From assembly GCA_958450325.1 (NCBI GenBank), contig OY288259.1, positions 30,188,734 to 30,252,733 on the forward strand: 64,000 nt of DNA, read 5' to 3'. The translations under genes were made by a program, and so were the position numbers. The notes below the pieces were generated by a model. That model worked only from the letters and a program-made list of their open reading frames with translations, made no database searches and was not told the origin of the DNA. Below are positions 10,483-21,019 of the stretch, in pieces. Positions within the stretch are counted from its first letter, which is position 1, and every line of letters begins with the position of its first letter. Source of the stretch: Agrostemma githago. Lineage: Eukaryota > Streptophyta > Magnoliopsida > Caryophyllales > Caryophyllaceae.

Positions 10483-11316
10483 CTAGGTCTTAGCTAAGGC
10501 CGGACCCACTGCTCTTGGGAGAGCCTTTGTCTTGATATGAATCATATTGTGATATCGTCCTGACTTTAGGATCACAATTGTCCCTTGGATCTCATATCCG
10601 TACATAGCCCTCAGGAGACACGTCTCTTGATGGGTGTTTGGGACTAGTTTTTGTTGGCGGGTCATTGAGGGGTTTAAGGTAACTAGTGAAACCTACCGAT
10701 GTCTCTATTTCTCCCTCGGTGGTCTTGAAGGTGAAATCTTCTTTTTGTCGTTTCGCGAAAGGGAATGTTCCTTCTTCAATCATGTTTTGGATGACGTGCT
10801 TTAATGTAAAGAACGCCTCAGTATCATGCCCATTACCTTGATGGAACAGGCAGTATGCATTAGGACTCCAATATTTTCTTCGCCTTCCGACTGGTGGGTC
10901 CGGAGTAGGACCCATGAGTAAGAGTAACCCCTGATCAACTAGGTTCTTGGTGGGTCCGGAGTAGGACCCATCGGCGTACGATGAGTTTATCTTGGTAAAT
11001 TCTTCCGTGATGTTCTTGCTTCGTCGGGTAGGGCCTTATGGGGTTTTGAGGTTATTTCTATGTTGGCCTTAGGGGGTTTTGCTCGGGCGGAGTATTGGGA
11101 TGACCTACTTGGGATAGGCTCTTAGGTATGGTGATCGCCTGAACTGGCATTTGCTTTGCTCTCTGTGCCCCCACTTTCGAGGAAACTGAGGCGGCTATCG
11201 ATGTGACGGACGAAACAGGTCAGACGCTCTATCGAAGTGCAGACATTGTGAAACACTTCAGTTAGGGTATTGACATCGTTGCAGATATTTTCGATGACTC
11301 TCGAATCTAGGGACAT
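10483..11316 (-). pseudogene. Tat-M gag remnant with zinc-knuckle-like motif
   Basis: Gag forms the virus-like particle of the element. The clearest block is PVGRRRKYWSPNAYCLFHQG followed by NGHDTEAFFTLKHVIQNMIE (about 10890-10780). This is the CxFHxxxGHxTE..LK..I..L signature of Tat-lineage Gag, in which the last Cys of the knuckle is replaced. Downstream frames give TSVGFTSYLKPLNDPP and, after a frame change, YEIQGTIVILKSGRY. At 11316-11122 a separate frame encodes a coiled-coil-like N-terminal piece (DVNTLTEVFHNVCTSIERL). The frames are not continuous. Confidence 0.75.
10893..10971. repeat. Duplicated 23-bp palindromic box in Tat-M gag
   Basis: The 23-bp sequence starting GGTGGGTCCGGAGTAGGACC occurs at 10893-10915 and again at 10949-10971. 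Each contains the hairpin GGGTCC-GGAGTA-GGACCC. On the coding strand the first copy encodes MGPTPDPP. Confidence 0.85.
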
Positions 11317-12519
11317 GTCGGGGGATGACTTCTGCTGGATAACGTCGGAGGTCAGGACGGGCCCATCGGATGACTTAGAGACTCGAGGAATGCTCGTATA
11401 TATTTGGGCAACACGGAAATGAGACCCTTGATTTGTGCGTGTGTTGCGGTCATCGAATTAGGGACTCGGGTACTTTAAACTCTTGGTGTAATCAGCACAG
11501 CGCTTAATAGACTTGTGTCTCTGGAACAAGACGATTTGACATAAATCTCGAGAGTGAGATTTAAGAAAGAGGACCTCTAGAGATGAGATGACTGAAATAT
11601 AAAACCTTGGTGGAGGCGACCCTAGTAACTAACACATACAGCTAATCACACGGTTGTACGATGTAAGGAATTGATCTCGATCCCGGCTCAGAATCAAAGA
11701 GTTTTGATATTTTCGAAAACGGATGAGTTTTGAAAATAATCTTTTTGAAAGTGTGATCTTGTAAAATTGGTACTATGACGGTTTAGTGTCATTGTTTGTG
11801 ATGTGTCGAAAAGGTGTTGCTGCGTGGGTGTCGAGGATTCGACGATAGAAAAAGTAGGTAATTTTGCAAAAGAAGTGCGGTTGTAAAGGAACCGGTTTTG
11901 AAAATAGTGACGTTGTGTTTTATATCGAGACTATTATCAATTAGTTAGTTCGACGTTTGCGGCGTAGACGGTGTTTGTGAGAGAACGTGGCGTCTGTGAC
12001 GTTTTTTTTTTTTGGAAATGTGACCAAGCTCTTGTCATGGATCTTGGGGGTGAGGGCGTTTTTAGAAAGCTTGAGAATGTGTGCCCATATTTGTCGATTC
12101 CATTAACTGGAATTTTGACAATGGGGATGTTGTGTGTAATGTTTTGGGAGTATAACCGTGTTCACGTTCCTTGACTTCATTAATTGAAATTTTGGTAAAG
12201 TTAACGGTATGTGCCAAAAAGTGTTTTCGAAAATAAAGTGTGACCGTATTACTTGTCTAGGTCCCGTTGATCGGGAATTTGACGGTAGTAATGGTGTTTA
12301 TGTGCGTGGATATTTTGAAAACAAAATGTGACTGTGAGATATACACCTCGATCCCATTGGATGGAATTTTGGTAATGATAGCGGTACATTGTTGCTGTTC
12401 GAAAATGACGAGTTTTATTTTGACCAGTGTAACGGTGTTCAAAAGTGATTTGTTTGAAAGTGATGAGTGTCAAATTGGCCATGGTGACGGTGTCAAAAGT
12501 GCTTTTGAAAATGATTTTG
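11317..12519 (-). other. Tat-M 5' leader (part), with diverged repeats
   Basis: Noncoding leader between primer site and gag, disconnected from 23562-24049 by Tat-P. Positions 11320-12090 show no recognisable gene. From about 12093 to 12370 four diverged units of roughly 80-90 bp recur, each with a small inverted repeat and an ATTTTGRYAATG-like tail. Confidence 0.6.
12093..12380. repeat. Four diverged leader repeats, each with an inverted repeat
   Basis: Cores are ATTCCATTAACTGGAAT (about 12098), TTCATTAATTGAA (about 12178), TCCCGTTGATCGGGA (about 12261) and TCCCATTGGATGGAA (about 12351). All are followed by TTTTGRYRRTRR-type sequence. Arm sequences differ between units but each remains self-complementary. 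Confidence 0.7.
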
Positions 12520-12916
12520 ACTTGTGTAGACACCCGCATTTTGACTGCCACGTGTCTATGGTAGTCTCCGAAAAGCACCCGATGATGATAGGACGTCAAC
12601 GTGATTTGGTATACTCGGATTTGGGCTCGGAATCAATAATAGCCGACATGGACTTTTAGCGGAGTAAAAATCTCACAAAACAGACCTCAAATTCAGGCCC
12701 AGTGGGTCGTTCCGAGTCAAACAAGACTAATTTGGGCCAAAACCGACACCAAAAATAATTCCCGTCTTTTGGCGACCGGGTCAAAACCCGGTCAAAGACG
12801 AAACCATCTCATAAATCAGCCACATTCATTCCTAAAAGTTGGCGCACAAAATCAAATTCAAAAAAGCTACCAAAACAAACAAGTCAAACCTTCCCCAAAT
12901 ATCTCGATTTTGTTGA

Positions 12917-13058
12917 TCCACTCGATCGAGTGGATTGACCCACTCGATCGAGTGGAGCGTCTTCCGCTGGATCAGACCCGCCCAAATAGGCACTTGATCG
13001 AGTGCACTAGGGCCACTCGATCGAGTGCACCTTAAGTTGTGGCAATTGTCTATAAATA
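12917..13058 (+). promoter_or_regulatory. Tat-P LTR promoter: four CTCGATCGAG palindromes then TATA
   Basis: Four 14-16-bp palindromes are spaced 22 to 50 bp apart: CCACTCGATCGAGTGG, CCACTCGATCGAGTGG, GCACTTGATCGAGTGC and CCACTCGATCGAGTGC. They end about 20 bp upstream of CTATAAATACC. Outer base pairs differ between units (CC..GG, GC..GC) while mostly staying complementary. Confidence 0.7.
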
Positions 13059-13982
13059 CCGTCACATCCCCCATGCATTTCAACACCTTTTACCAACTTT
13101 ACACATCAACTTTCAGCAACCTTTGCCCTACATTTTCAATCACATTCAACCCTACTACTCCATACATCAAGCCTTAGAAAACCTAAGCCAAAACGCATCA
13201 AAACCGAGCCTTTGTCCCTCGATAAACCGACACATACACATATACATCCATACACGCCTTAACTCACATACATTCCTCGACACTCCCAAGCTTTGTCGCT
13301 ATTCACGAGTCCGTCTCCGAGGTTTATACTAGCATGTATGTTGAGGGTGTCCCAAACTCTTCTCTAATCTCTTTTTAATATCGTTTTTATGTATATTTTT
13401 CATACTATTGCATCGTAGTAACACGTACATTAACACTAACTTTTTTTTATATATTTTCGCGTTCATATTTTTTTGTATCATTTTATGATACTACTAACAT
13501 TATTACTAATACTGCGTATATATAATACTAATATCAAAAAACCGGTTTTAAAACGTTGAACTACAATAATCACTTTTGGTCCGTCTAATCCCTTTACGAG
13601 CAACGACGGAGGTGGAGCCCTTTCGAGGAGCCCAACCCCAATGTACTCAAGGGCGTGACGCGATCGTGATCCGTTGTAGCTGAACGGATTTAATCCCCTT
13701 TCATAATTGGTACGAGACCCGTTGACACGAATATCGACATCACATAACCCGAAAGGGTTAGTTTCGATGTCGTGACGTAGAGGGATTCATCACGTCACCA
13801 ATTCAAACTCTTTTTAATCTAACATAAACGTTTTTACAAAATCCCGATGACGGTATTATATTCATTTATACACGACTATAGTACCGGAAGTCGAGCTAAA
13901 TACGAATCGTGCGATATTCGTATTTGGTTAGGCCGACCATCGATTTCATGTCAAAAAACGCACGAGTCACTACTCGTACAGG

Positions 13983-14098
13983 GGGCACTCGATCGAGTGC
14001 CATAGGCCACTCGATCGAGTAGCACCCCAAAAAATGGTCAGTAGCCACGCTAATGACGCACTCGACCGAGTCACTCAATGACTCGATCGAGTGGGTCT
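13983..14098 (+). repeat. Second CTCGATCGAG palindrome cluster in the Tat-P 5' LTR
   Basis: Four further palindromes (GGCACTCGATCGAGTGCC, CCACTCGATCGAGTAG, GCACTCGACCGAGTCA, TGACTCGATCGAGTGG) about 930 bp downstream of the TATA box. The third is degenerate. The same cluster is in the 3' LTR at 22480-22592. Confidence 0.85.
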
Positions 14099-15062
14099 CA
14101 TAAACCGCAAACCCGAGGGCTTGGACACATATTTCGAGCCCGTTCTTTTATCGACTTTAGACCATCGACTGACCCTCGTATTTTCAAAACCTACACGTCA
14201 CGACACGTAGAACGACTTTGACCACTTTAACGTGATAAGTCGGGACAAGACTACGGGACGTGAGATTAGGCTAACAATACGCCGCAGTCTCACATTTCCG
14301 TCCTTCGTTTAATACGCGACATAATGCGTACTTAATCGGGGTTAGTCCATCTACAAATTTCGCGGTCTAGTTTACATACGGGCCCGTTTCCATCGTTATT
14401 TTGCTTTATTTTACGCAATGTTGTATTGTGAATTCCGGGTTGTATTTCCGCCAGTGTAACTTGTACGCTTTTATTTATTTCCTTTCGAGCTTTATTTATT
14501 TGCTTTTACGCTTTTATAAATGAACCTCGCATGCTAAATTATTTCGACCACATTTAAGATGCATTAAATGACGTAGTTAACGCAAAACTCGCATGTTTAG
14601 TTAAAAACGCTGTTTGCATATCATTTAATTATTTTACTAGCGCGCGTATCACGAACACGAACGATGTCTTAGTAGAGGCCGCCATGTGCGGGCGGGGTTG
14701 GGTGTCCTTAGTGGGCTTCCAACACGTACCCTCACCCCTTACTCAGAACCTTTGGTTTCCGGATGTCCGAAACCCTTGGCGCACGAGAGTCATTTTATAT
14801 ACGAAAGCCGGTGTAAACGGTATCGGTATAACAATGCAAAGGGACGAGCCCCATAAACTCTGAAATCGGAGTGGGCTTACTTTGTGTATAGCCCATAACG
14901 ACATAGAGTGGGCTCGTATGGTTCCGAATAACCACAAAATTCGGTGGCGACTCCATTTTGACTTAAATTTCGAACCCGAGAACAACCTTGCCACGAGATT
15001 CATTCGCCTACCCAAACCCGCGCTTCGCCGCGTCGGGGTGGACCTACGTCATGTCCACAATT

Positions 15063-15080
15063 TGGCGACTCCGCTGGGGA
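15063..15080 (+). promoter_or_regulatory. Tat-P primer binding site (tRNA-Arg type)
   Basis: TGGCGACTCCGCTGGGGA starts four bases after the LTR. It is complementary to a tRNA 3' end of the form TCCCCAGCGGAGTCGCCA, which I recognise as plant tRNA-Arg, the primer reported for Ogre elements. Confidence 0.85.
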
Positions 15081-15515
15081 AACCTGATGTACCACATGTC
15101 ATCGGGGTTCCTAGGGTGAGACTCGAAGAGAAATCGTTCGTAGATTAGTGTGCGCGCATTAGTTTAATGATTCATGCATAACCCAAATTTGCCCGGGCCG
15201 GTTACTTGTGACCGATGTCCCACTATACCACGGTGCATTCCTACATGGGTGCGCTAAAGACATCGATGGTGGAACTCGTCTCGGTTTCGCGGCAAGTCCT
15301 AAGACCAACTCGGCTTAGGGAGTCCGTCCATCACACGAGAAAGCCATCGTTGTTGGTATAGACCCTATTTTGACCGACCGAGACTTAGCGTAATGCATAC
15401 ATGAGCGTCGTTATAATGCTTGTTTGACTACGTGCTACTTGGTTTCCGTGTCATTTTTCAAAAACCGTCATTTCAAAATTGCATCTTTCCAAAAAATACA
15501 AAATTTCGAAAAAAA

Positions 15516-15660
15516 CCCGAAATACTGTCCGTTTCGGGACCCATCTTTCCAAAACACCAAATTTTGAAAAACCCGAAATACCGTCCGTTTCGGGACTCGT
15601 CTTTTCAAAATATCCAATTTCAAAAGACTCGGAATGCTGCCAAAATTTAGACTTACGATT
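15516..15660. repeat. 56-bp tandem repeat in the Tat-P leader, about 2.5 units
   Basis: CCCGAAATACYGTCCGTTTC followed by GGGAC recurs at 15516 and 15572, and a diverged unit (CTCGGAATGCTGCC) starts near 15628. Each unit contains the inverted repeat CCCGAAA..TTTCGGG and ends in an A/T-rich CAAATTTTGAAAA-type tail. Confidence 0.85.
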
Positions 15661-15767
15661 TGACTCAAAATAGCCTATTTTTAGCCGGCATGCTATCCAT
15701 TTCAATTCGAATTTCCGACCCACCATTCGATTTTCGAATTTTCAAAATTCAATTTCAATTTTCAAAT

Positions 15768-15912
15768 CTTCGTGATGCCATTCGCGATTTTTAAATCCTC
15801 GAGATTCCATTCTCGATTTTCAAATCTCCGAGATGTCGTTTTCGATTCTCAAATCTTCGGGATCTCATTTTCAATTTTCAAATTTTCGGAAATTTATTTT
15901 CGATATTCAAAT
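15768..15912. repeat. Five 29-bp tandem repeats in the Tat-P leader
   Basis: Units start at 15768, 15797, 15826, 15855 and 15884. The pattern is CYTCGNGATNYCATTYTCGA followed by TTTTCAAAT. Unit 2 holds the inverted repeat TCGAGATTCCATTCTCGA. Spacing is exactly 29 bp with substitutions only. 15913-16986 contains no clear repeat or gene. Confidence 0.92.
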
Positions 15913-16986
15913 TTTCAAAATCTCAAAAATTCAACTTTTCAAAAAACTCCGCCCTGTCGGCATGCTGCCAATTTCAAAAAATGGGACCGTCTCCCAATTT
16001 TTCAAAACGCGAAATTACTCGCAACCATTCCAACATTTCAAAATGCCCGGTCCTATTGGCCCACTACCAATTTCAGGACCGTCCTCTCAATTTTCAAAAT
16101 TCAATCATTTTTCAAAACCTTCCGATTATAGGACCTACCGTAATCCGTGTGTCGGGTCTTTTCATGATTTGTCGAAGGTCGTTAGCGTCGAAACTCCGTC
16201 GATCCTACATCACGAGTTTCTTCCCCATCCTAGTCCGCCTTTTTCTAAAGGCACAACCGACCAACACGAGTCATACACTCGTAAATGGAAGGTTCATAAA
16301 CACTCGAGTCCTAACTAGAAAGTCACATGCGATCTTTCCCACCGGAAGGACGGTCCCCACGACCTTCCCTAGGGGAATTTTGCCCGTCTTTCGATCCGTT
16401 AGTCGAGTTATCCCAATTCAAGTACTTTAACTTAAGGGTCTACCCTAATCACAGGGTCTATCCTTATCCAAGTCAAGTCAAGGGTCTCTAGCGTCGAAAC
16501 TCTGCCGATCTTACATCGCAAGTTTCTTCCCTTACCCGTCTGCCTTTCCTCGAGGCCGAGTCAACCTTTTACAAGGGATAGCCCTGTAGCCAAAGGTTCT
16601 TGATCCTTACATCTAAGGGTCCCTCATCCAACACTTGAGTCTTAGCAAAACTTACAATCTCACTCGGGGGGTTACCCTTTAGGAGAGCGATCAATCACGG
16701 TTGCTCTGAGGGTCATGTCTTACACGTGTTGTCTCATGTACCCCACTTTTGAGTCACTTAGATGCCACATCATCTGAGTCCTATAAGAGTCCTTAATCTC
16801 ACTTGGGGGCTATTCTCCGACGGGGCGATTAACCACAGTCGCTTCGAGAATCGCACCTTACACTTTTTTAGGAGAGTCTAACCCGAGTCAAACCCGAGTT
16901 GTCTTTCCTCCCGCGCTATTTCCTATGCCTTGGCGTATTCAAGTTCCGAAGCAACATTTCTGATTACGTGGGTATTCTCGCAGAGT

Positions 16987-17868
16987 ATGGCATCCACAAC
17001 CGGGAATAGAGACATGGAAAACACCATTAAGGAACTGAAGGCTTTGCTAGAAACAATGGTTAGTAGGAAGGCCATAACCGAAACTCATATAGGGTTCCTG
17101 AAAACCAACCAAGAGGCCATGAATGCTCGTTTAACTGTCATCGAACGGCAAGGCCTCGACTCTGGATCGGTCAATACTGGGCCATTTGCCAAATTGATCA
17201 GCACGGTGCGTGAGCTCGAACAACAGTTCCATGCCTCCCGAGGGAACAACATTTATATTGAAAACTCCCGAGACTATACACCCATCAGTGAGAAACTACC
17301 AACAGATCTCAACTTAGAGGGGTTACCAATATTCGAAGGGACGGAGGATCCATTACTACACCTCCGAGCCTTCAAAGCATTTATGGCAATCAAGGGGGTC
17401 AAGGCCGACATGTTCATCAATTTGTTCGGCGCATCCCTCGGGAAATATCCAAAAGCCTGGTTCTATAGGCTTAATGTAAAAAGATTCCCCACTTGGGAAG
17501 ATGTGGCTACCGAGTTCGCTAAAAACTATTCTGATAATACTGAACTTCAGACTACCATGCGGACTTTAGAAGTCATGGCCCAAGAGCCAACAGAGGGTTT
17601 CACCAAATACCTTCAACGTTGGCGGGCTGAGAGTGTTAAGCTGGTAGACAAGCCCAGCGAGAAGACACTAGTGGATGCATTCATCAACAACCTCCTACCC
17701 TCCTACCGCGTCCATCTTAGGTATGCCGGCATCTCAAACTTTGCTGTGCTTACCGAAATGGGCACTAGGAATGAAGACGATCTTCGACATAACGAAGATT
17801 TGGGTGAAGCCTCTACCGAAGGCTATACTGGACATCCACTTGAGTCATTAGAAGCCGAAGACTACTGA
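16987..17868 (+). CDS. gag: Tat-P Gag protein (intact)
   Basis: Structural protein that would assemble the particle packaging element RNA in the cytoplasm. I take the ATG at 16987 (MASTTGNRDMENTIKELKAL), giving 293 residues; the frame is open from 16930 but without an earlier ATG. Residues about 10-60 look like a coiled coil. The retrotransposon gag domain spans roughly 105-225: EGTEDPLLHLRAFKAFMAIK, GASLGKYPKAWFYRL, FPTWEDVATEFAKNY, EGFTKYLQRWRAESVKL and DAFINNLLP. There is no zinc knuckle and the ORF ends at a stop soon after the domain, so it is shorter than usual Tat Gag. It is the only intact coding region of this element and one of few long uninterrupted ones in the window. Confidence 0.92.
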   Translation: MASTTGNRDMENTIKELKALLETMVSRKAITETHIGFLKTNQEAMNARLTVIERQGLDSGSVNTGPFAKLISTVRELEQQFHASRGNNIYIENSRDYTPISEKLPTDLNLEGLPIFEGTEDPLLHLRAFKAFMAIKGVKADMFINLFGASLGKYPKAWFYRLNVKRFPTWEDVATEFAKNYSDNTELQTTMRTLEVMAQEPTEGFTKYLQRWRAESVKLVDKPSEKTLVDAFINNLLPSYRVHLRYAGISNFAVLTEMGTRNEDDLRHNEDLGEASTEGYTGHPLESLEAEDY

Positions 17869-20393
17869 CAACCCCATCCAAGAGTCCAGATTTGATTTGA
17901 GTCCGAGTCTGAGTCCGAGTCTAGGATGTTCTATCTCTTTCAATTCCAAAGTCAGAGTCATAGTCAACTGTATTCTGTCCTCTTTTTCAATCCAATAAAA
18001 TCAGCTTTCAATATTCTATCTCCACTATATGCTTTCCTTATGTGTTTCCGAGAACTGATGAACACCATCATACACTGTGAGCACGTGCACGTGACTATTA
18101 TAGGCACATCTATAATGACTGCAGGAACTGAGACCCATGTTTTCCTTTACCTATTCCATGTCTGGCATAGACAGCCACATAACTACCCTTAGCAGGAGCG
18201 ATATCGAATCCTATGACAAATCTAGGTAGTCTTCTAGTTTGGGTTCAAGACGGGAGGCAAGCCCATTTCCCACAATAAACGCCCCTCCAATAAGACTAAC
18301 CAATCCCTATCTTAGTGTTAGTCTGACTTGATGCCAAAAATACCCAACTCGGGACGATGCTCCCACTAAGCCTGCTCGGAATTATGATGACAATACCGAG
18401 ATCCAAACCACCATGCTTACCATAGAGTACTCCACCGCGAGTTGCACTCACACAAACACCAACTAGGCTCACACCTTACAAGGGTTTAGCTCCACATGCC
18501 TAATCCAACCGATGGGCCCACCCCCATATCCACCCACAACACCATAGGAGGGGATTACCGTGAAAAAAAAAGAAAAAAAATGGACAAAAAAAACAGAAGT
18601 CCAAGGAAAAAGCAAAAGGCCAAAACAAAAGAGCTGGCCATGATCAACATCCCTCGACCAGATACGGTCAATCCCTTGACCGAGGCACGGTCAACTCAAA
18701 TGAAGAATCCCATGACCGGGGCTAAGAGGTCAACCCAAAAACAAAAAAAAAAAACAAAAAAAAAACAAAAAATTCAAATAGCCATGACCGTGGTCAATGG
18801 TCAACACAACTCAAAGTCCCTTGACCGGGGTACGGTCAATTCAAAAATTATTGATGCCCATACCATCAAATAAGGGAGAGACAATCAAGCTGGTTAGCTA
18901 ACACCACATTTAGCCTCCCCATATTACAACCCTAAAGACCTTCCCGAGACCTAGGCTAAGAGACAGCCCAAATTTTTGAGGATTCAAGCTCCATAGGATA
19001 CACCCTAACCATTAGGGCCAGACATGGAAATCAGATCCCGCATTATAAAACCTACCCCGATCGAAGTCCGAGTCATTTTTACTCGACTTCTCCCCTTTCC
19101 TACCACATTGCAATACCTTACCCTCGAAACCTTAGCTCCACAAAACTGAGCTCCAGATTTCGAAGCATCCAGGCCACTTACGACCTAGCTCCACATTTCC
19201 AAAAACATCCAGACCAGTTACCAGCCCCAAACACGGGAACTCAACCTGCGATCGGCATAGAACATGCCCAAATAGTTCACACCATCTCTGGGGGCTACCC
19301 CGGAGAACGCTCACAGTCACGGGATCAACATCCTAACTGTTCCAGCCCTTTGATCAAGATATCATTGGGAACACACCTAGCCTACACCATCGCTATGGCT
19401 AGTCACACACAAAGCCCTAATAAACTAGGCACCATAACATATCTTCCAATCCACTGAACTACGGCTTGGTTTGATTTCACTACACGTGAATACGTAGGCA
19501 GCCTTTCAACAAAGGCACAACCACCCACATTCACACAAATAAAAAAGGCACCATCATTCCGGTCACGACACTGTCATGTTCTCAGCAGCTAGCTTTGTCG
19601 TCCTGGGGGCTTCTCTCAGACAGAAGACCTTCATCCACTCACATAATCCAAATGACTTTCAAAAAAAAACTAGCCTCCTTTCTTTAGTGTGTCCTAGTAC
19701 TCGGCTCAGTCGAAGACGAGAATCCGTCAGGGAGTCGAAGCGACACCAGGGATTGTACCCAAAACCAAAGATCCAAAAGAACATCAGTCTACAGCATTGC
19801 TACTGCTAAGCCTTGTCCTGCAGAAACAGTCTCATTACAGGCTACTGCAATTACCCTATATATATCACATCCTTCCCATTTCGACGTTCGACCGTGTTGC
19901 CACTCGCCTAGGCTATGGATTAGCGCAGCTTAAGAGTCTTGTCATATTAGGTGGCCCTCCCCCCTACCGAGTCACGGTCCAACCCCTCGAGAGTTCAGTC
20001 GTGTCTGTCAACTCGTCCGGTCATGTCCAGAGTCGAGTCTGTCGGTATGTCTCTCTTCAAAATTCTCATTTTAAAATTTGCAAAACTTAGTCATTTGATA
20101 AAATCCTTTTCGACAAGGTCAAATTTCGGTCTATTTAAACTGCAAAATTCTTTTCTACCCCTTTTAATTTTGAAAACCTATCTCCTAGCACGTGAGTTGC
20201 TTTCAGGACTTCGATTTCAAAATAAAGCAAAAATCATTTTCCCAGCGCAAGCCAGTCTATAGATACTAACCGCATTTCCTATGTGCTATCTTGCTATATA
20301 CTATGCCTGCTATTTCTGCCTATGTACCTAACATTTCAGGTACCAGCTAGTGCTTCCCAACGGAATAACAAAGGCGGTGTTTCTCCTGGAATG
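17869..20393 (+). other. Tat-P interior without pol genes
   Basis: Where pol should be, no protease, RT, RNase H or integrase motif appears in any frame. 18540-18860 has long A runs and repeated TTGACC/GGTCAA boxes, including two hairpins with loop. 18890-20340 is unremarkable low-complexity sequence with occasional short ORFs that I do not consider genes. Confidence 0.7.
18655..18839. repeat. TTGACCG..CGGTCAA inverted-repeat boxes
   Basis: TTGACCGAGGCACGGTCAA (18676-18694) and TTGACCGGGGTACGGTCAA (18821-18839) are seven-base inverted repeats with variable five-base loops. Between them are ATGACCGGGGC..GGTCAAC and ATGACCGTGGTCAATGGTCA. TTGACC is also the core of the WRKY W-box; any regulatory role is speculative. 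Confidence 0.75.
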
Positions 20394-20900
20394 CTACATC
20401 CAAGACGTGATGTGTCGGCATACGGGTACACCCAAGACTTCAGAAGCAAGTCCCCGCACAGCTACTTTTCTCCCCAGCGAGAGTCGGTGTTTTGTCTATG
20501 TGTTACATACAAGTTGTTATATGTCAGCATACAGGTACACTCCAGACTTCAGAAGCAAGTCCCCGCGAAACTATTTAACTTCCCCAACGGAGTCAGCTGT
20601 CCCCGGTATGCTACGTCCAAGGTGCGACGTATCGGCATACGGGTACGCCTACTCCCCAAAAGAAAGGCAAACTTTACTCCCCACGGAGCATCATCATCAG
20701 CTCAGGTACGACTCAAGGCTTCAAAAGCAAGCTCGTACAGCTCACACATTTCCCCAGCGGAACGGCCGAGGTGGCATTTTTCCCGAAATAGTATGAGATG
20801 AGCCCACATACAGGCACGCCCAGGACTTATGCTACAAGTCCGACTCCCCGCACAGCTATCATCATCAGGACAGGTACGACCCTTTGCTTATGGCTGGCGA
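20394..20900. repeat. About 109-bp tandem repeats before the Tat-P polypurine tract
   Basis: Units start near 20394, 20503 and 20611 with YTACRTMCAAG, then TATCGGCATACGGGTACRCC, an ACTTCAGAAGCAAGTCCCCG block and a CCCCARCGGAG block. Shorter partial units continue to about 20900. Such 3' arrays are typical of Tat/Ogre elements. Frames through them are open in places but differ between units. Confidence 0.85.
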
Positions 20901-21008
20901 GCCCTTCACGCGAGTCCACTGGACTATAAGCGACCCGACCGGAAGTCTACCAGGTCTTAACGGGCTTGGTAGCTACTCTGACTTTCGCCTTGTCCAAGCC
21001 TCAGTCAG

Positions 21009-21019
21009 AGTGGGGGCTC
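21009..21019 (+). promoter_or_regulatory. Tat-P polypurine tract
   Basis: AGTGGGGGCTC lies directly before the 3' LTR (TGTAGACACCC at 21020). It is the expected site of plus-strand priming. Confidence 0.8.

Larger units (their letters stand above)
12525..15059 (+). repeat. Tat-P 5' LTR
   Basis: Starts TGTAGACACCCGCATTTTG, ends TCATGTCCACA, 2535 bp. TATAAATA lies at 13051-13058. Two clusters of CTCGATCGAG palindromes lie at 12917-13030 (upstream of TATA) and 13983-14098 (downstream). Near the 3' end (14936-14958) is GGTGGCGACTCCA, resembling the primer site that follows the LTR. Small ORFs on both strands recur identically in the other LTR and are not taken as genes. Confidence 0.96.

Noticed and set aside
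12267..12659. 130-residue ORF across the start of the Tat-P LTR
   Set aside because: It crosses the exact insertion boundary (12525); the LTR half recurs at 20966-21154 with a different upstream part, so it is a chance frame.
18496..18873. Lys-rich 125-residue ORF in Tat-P as a nucleic-acid-binding protein
   Set aside because: The Lys content comes from poly-A runs; there is no recognisable domain and the runs would be prone to frameshift.
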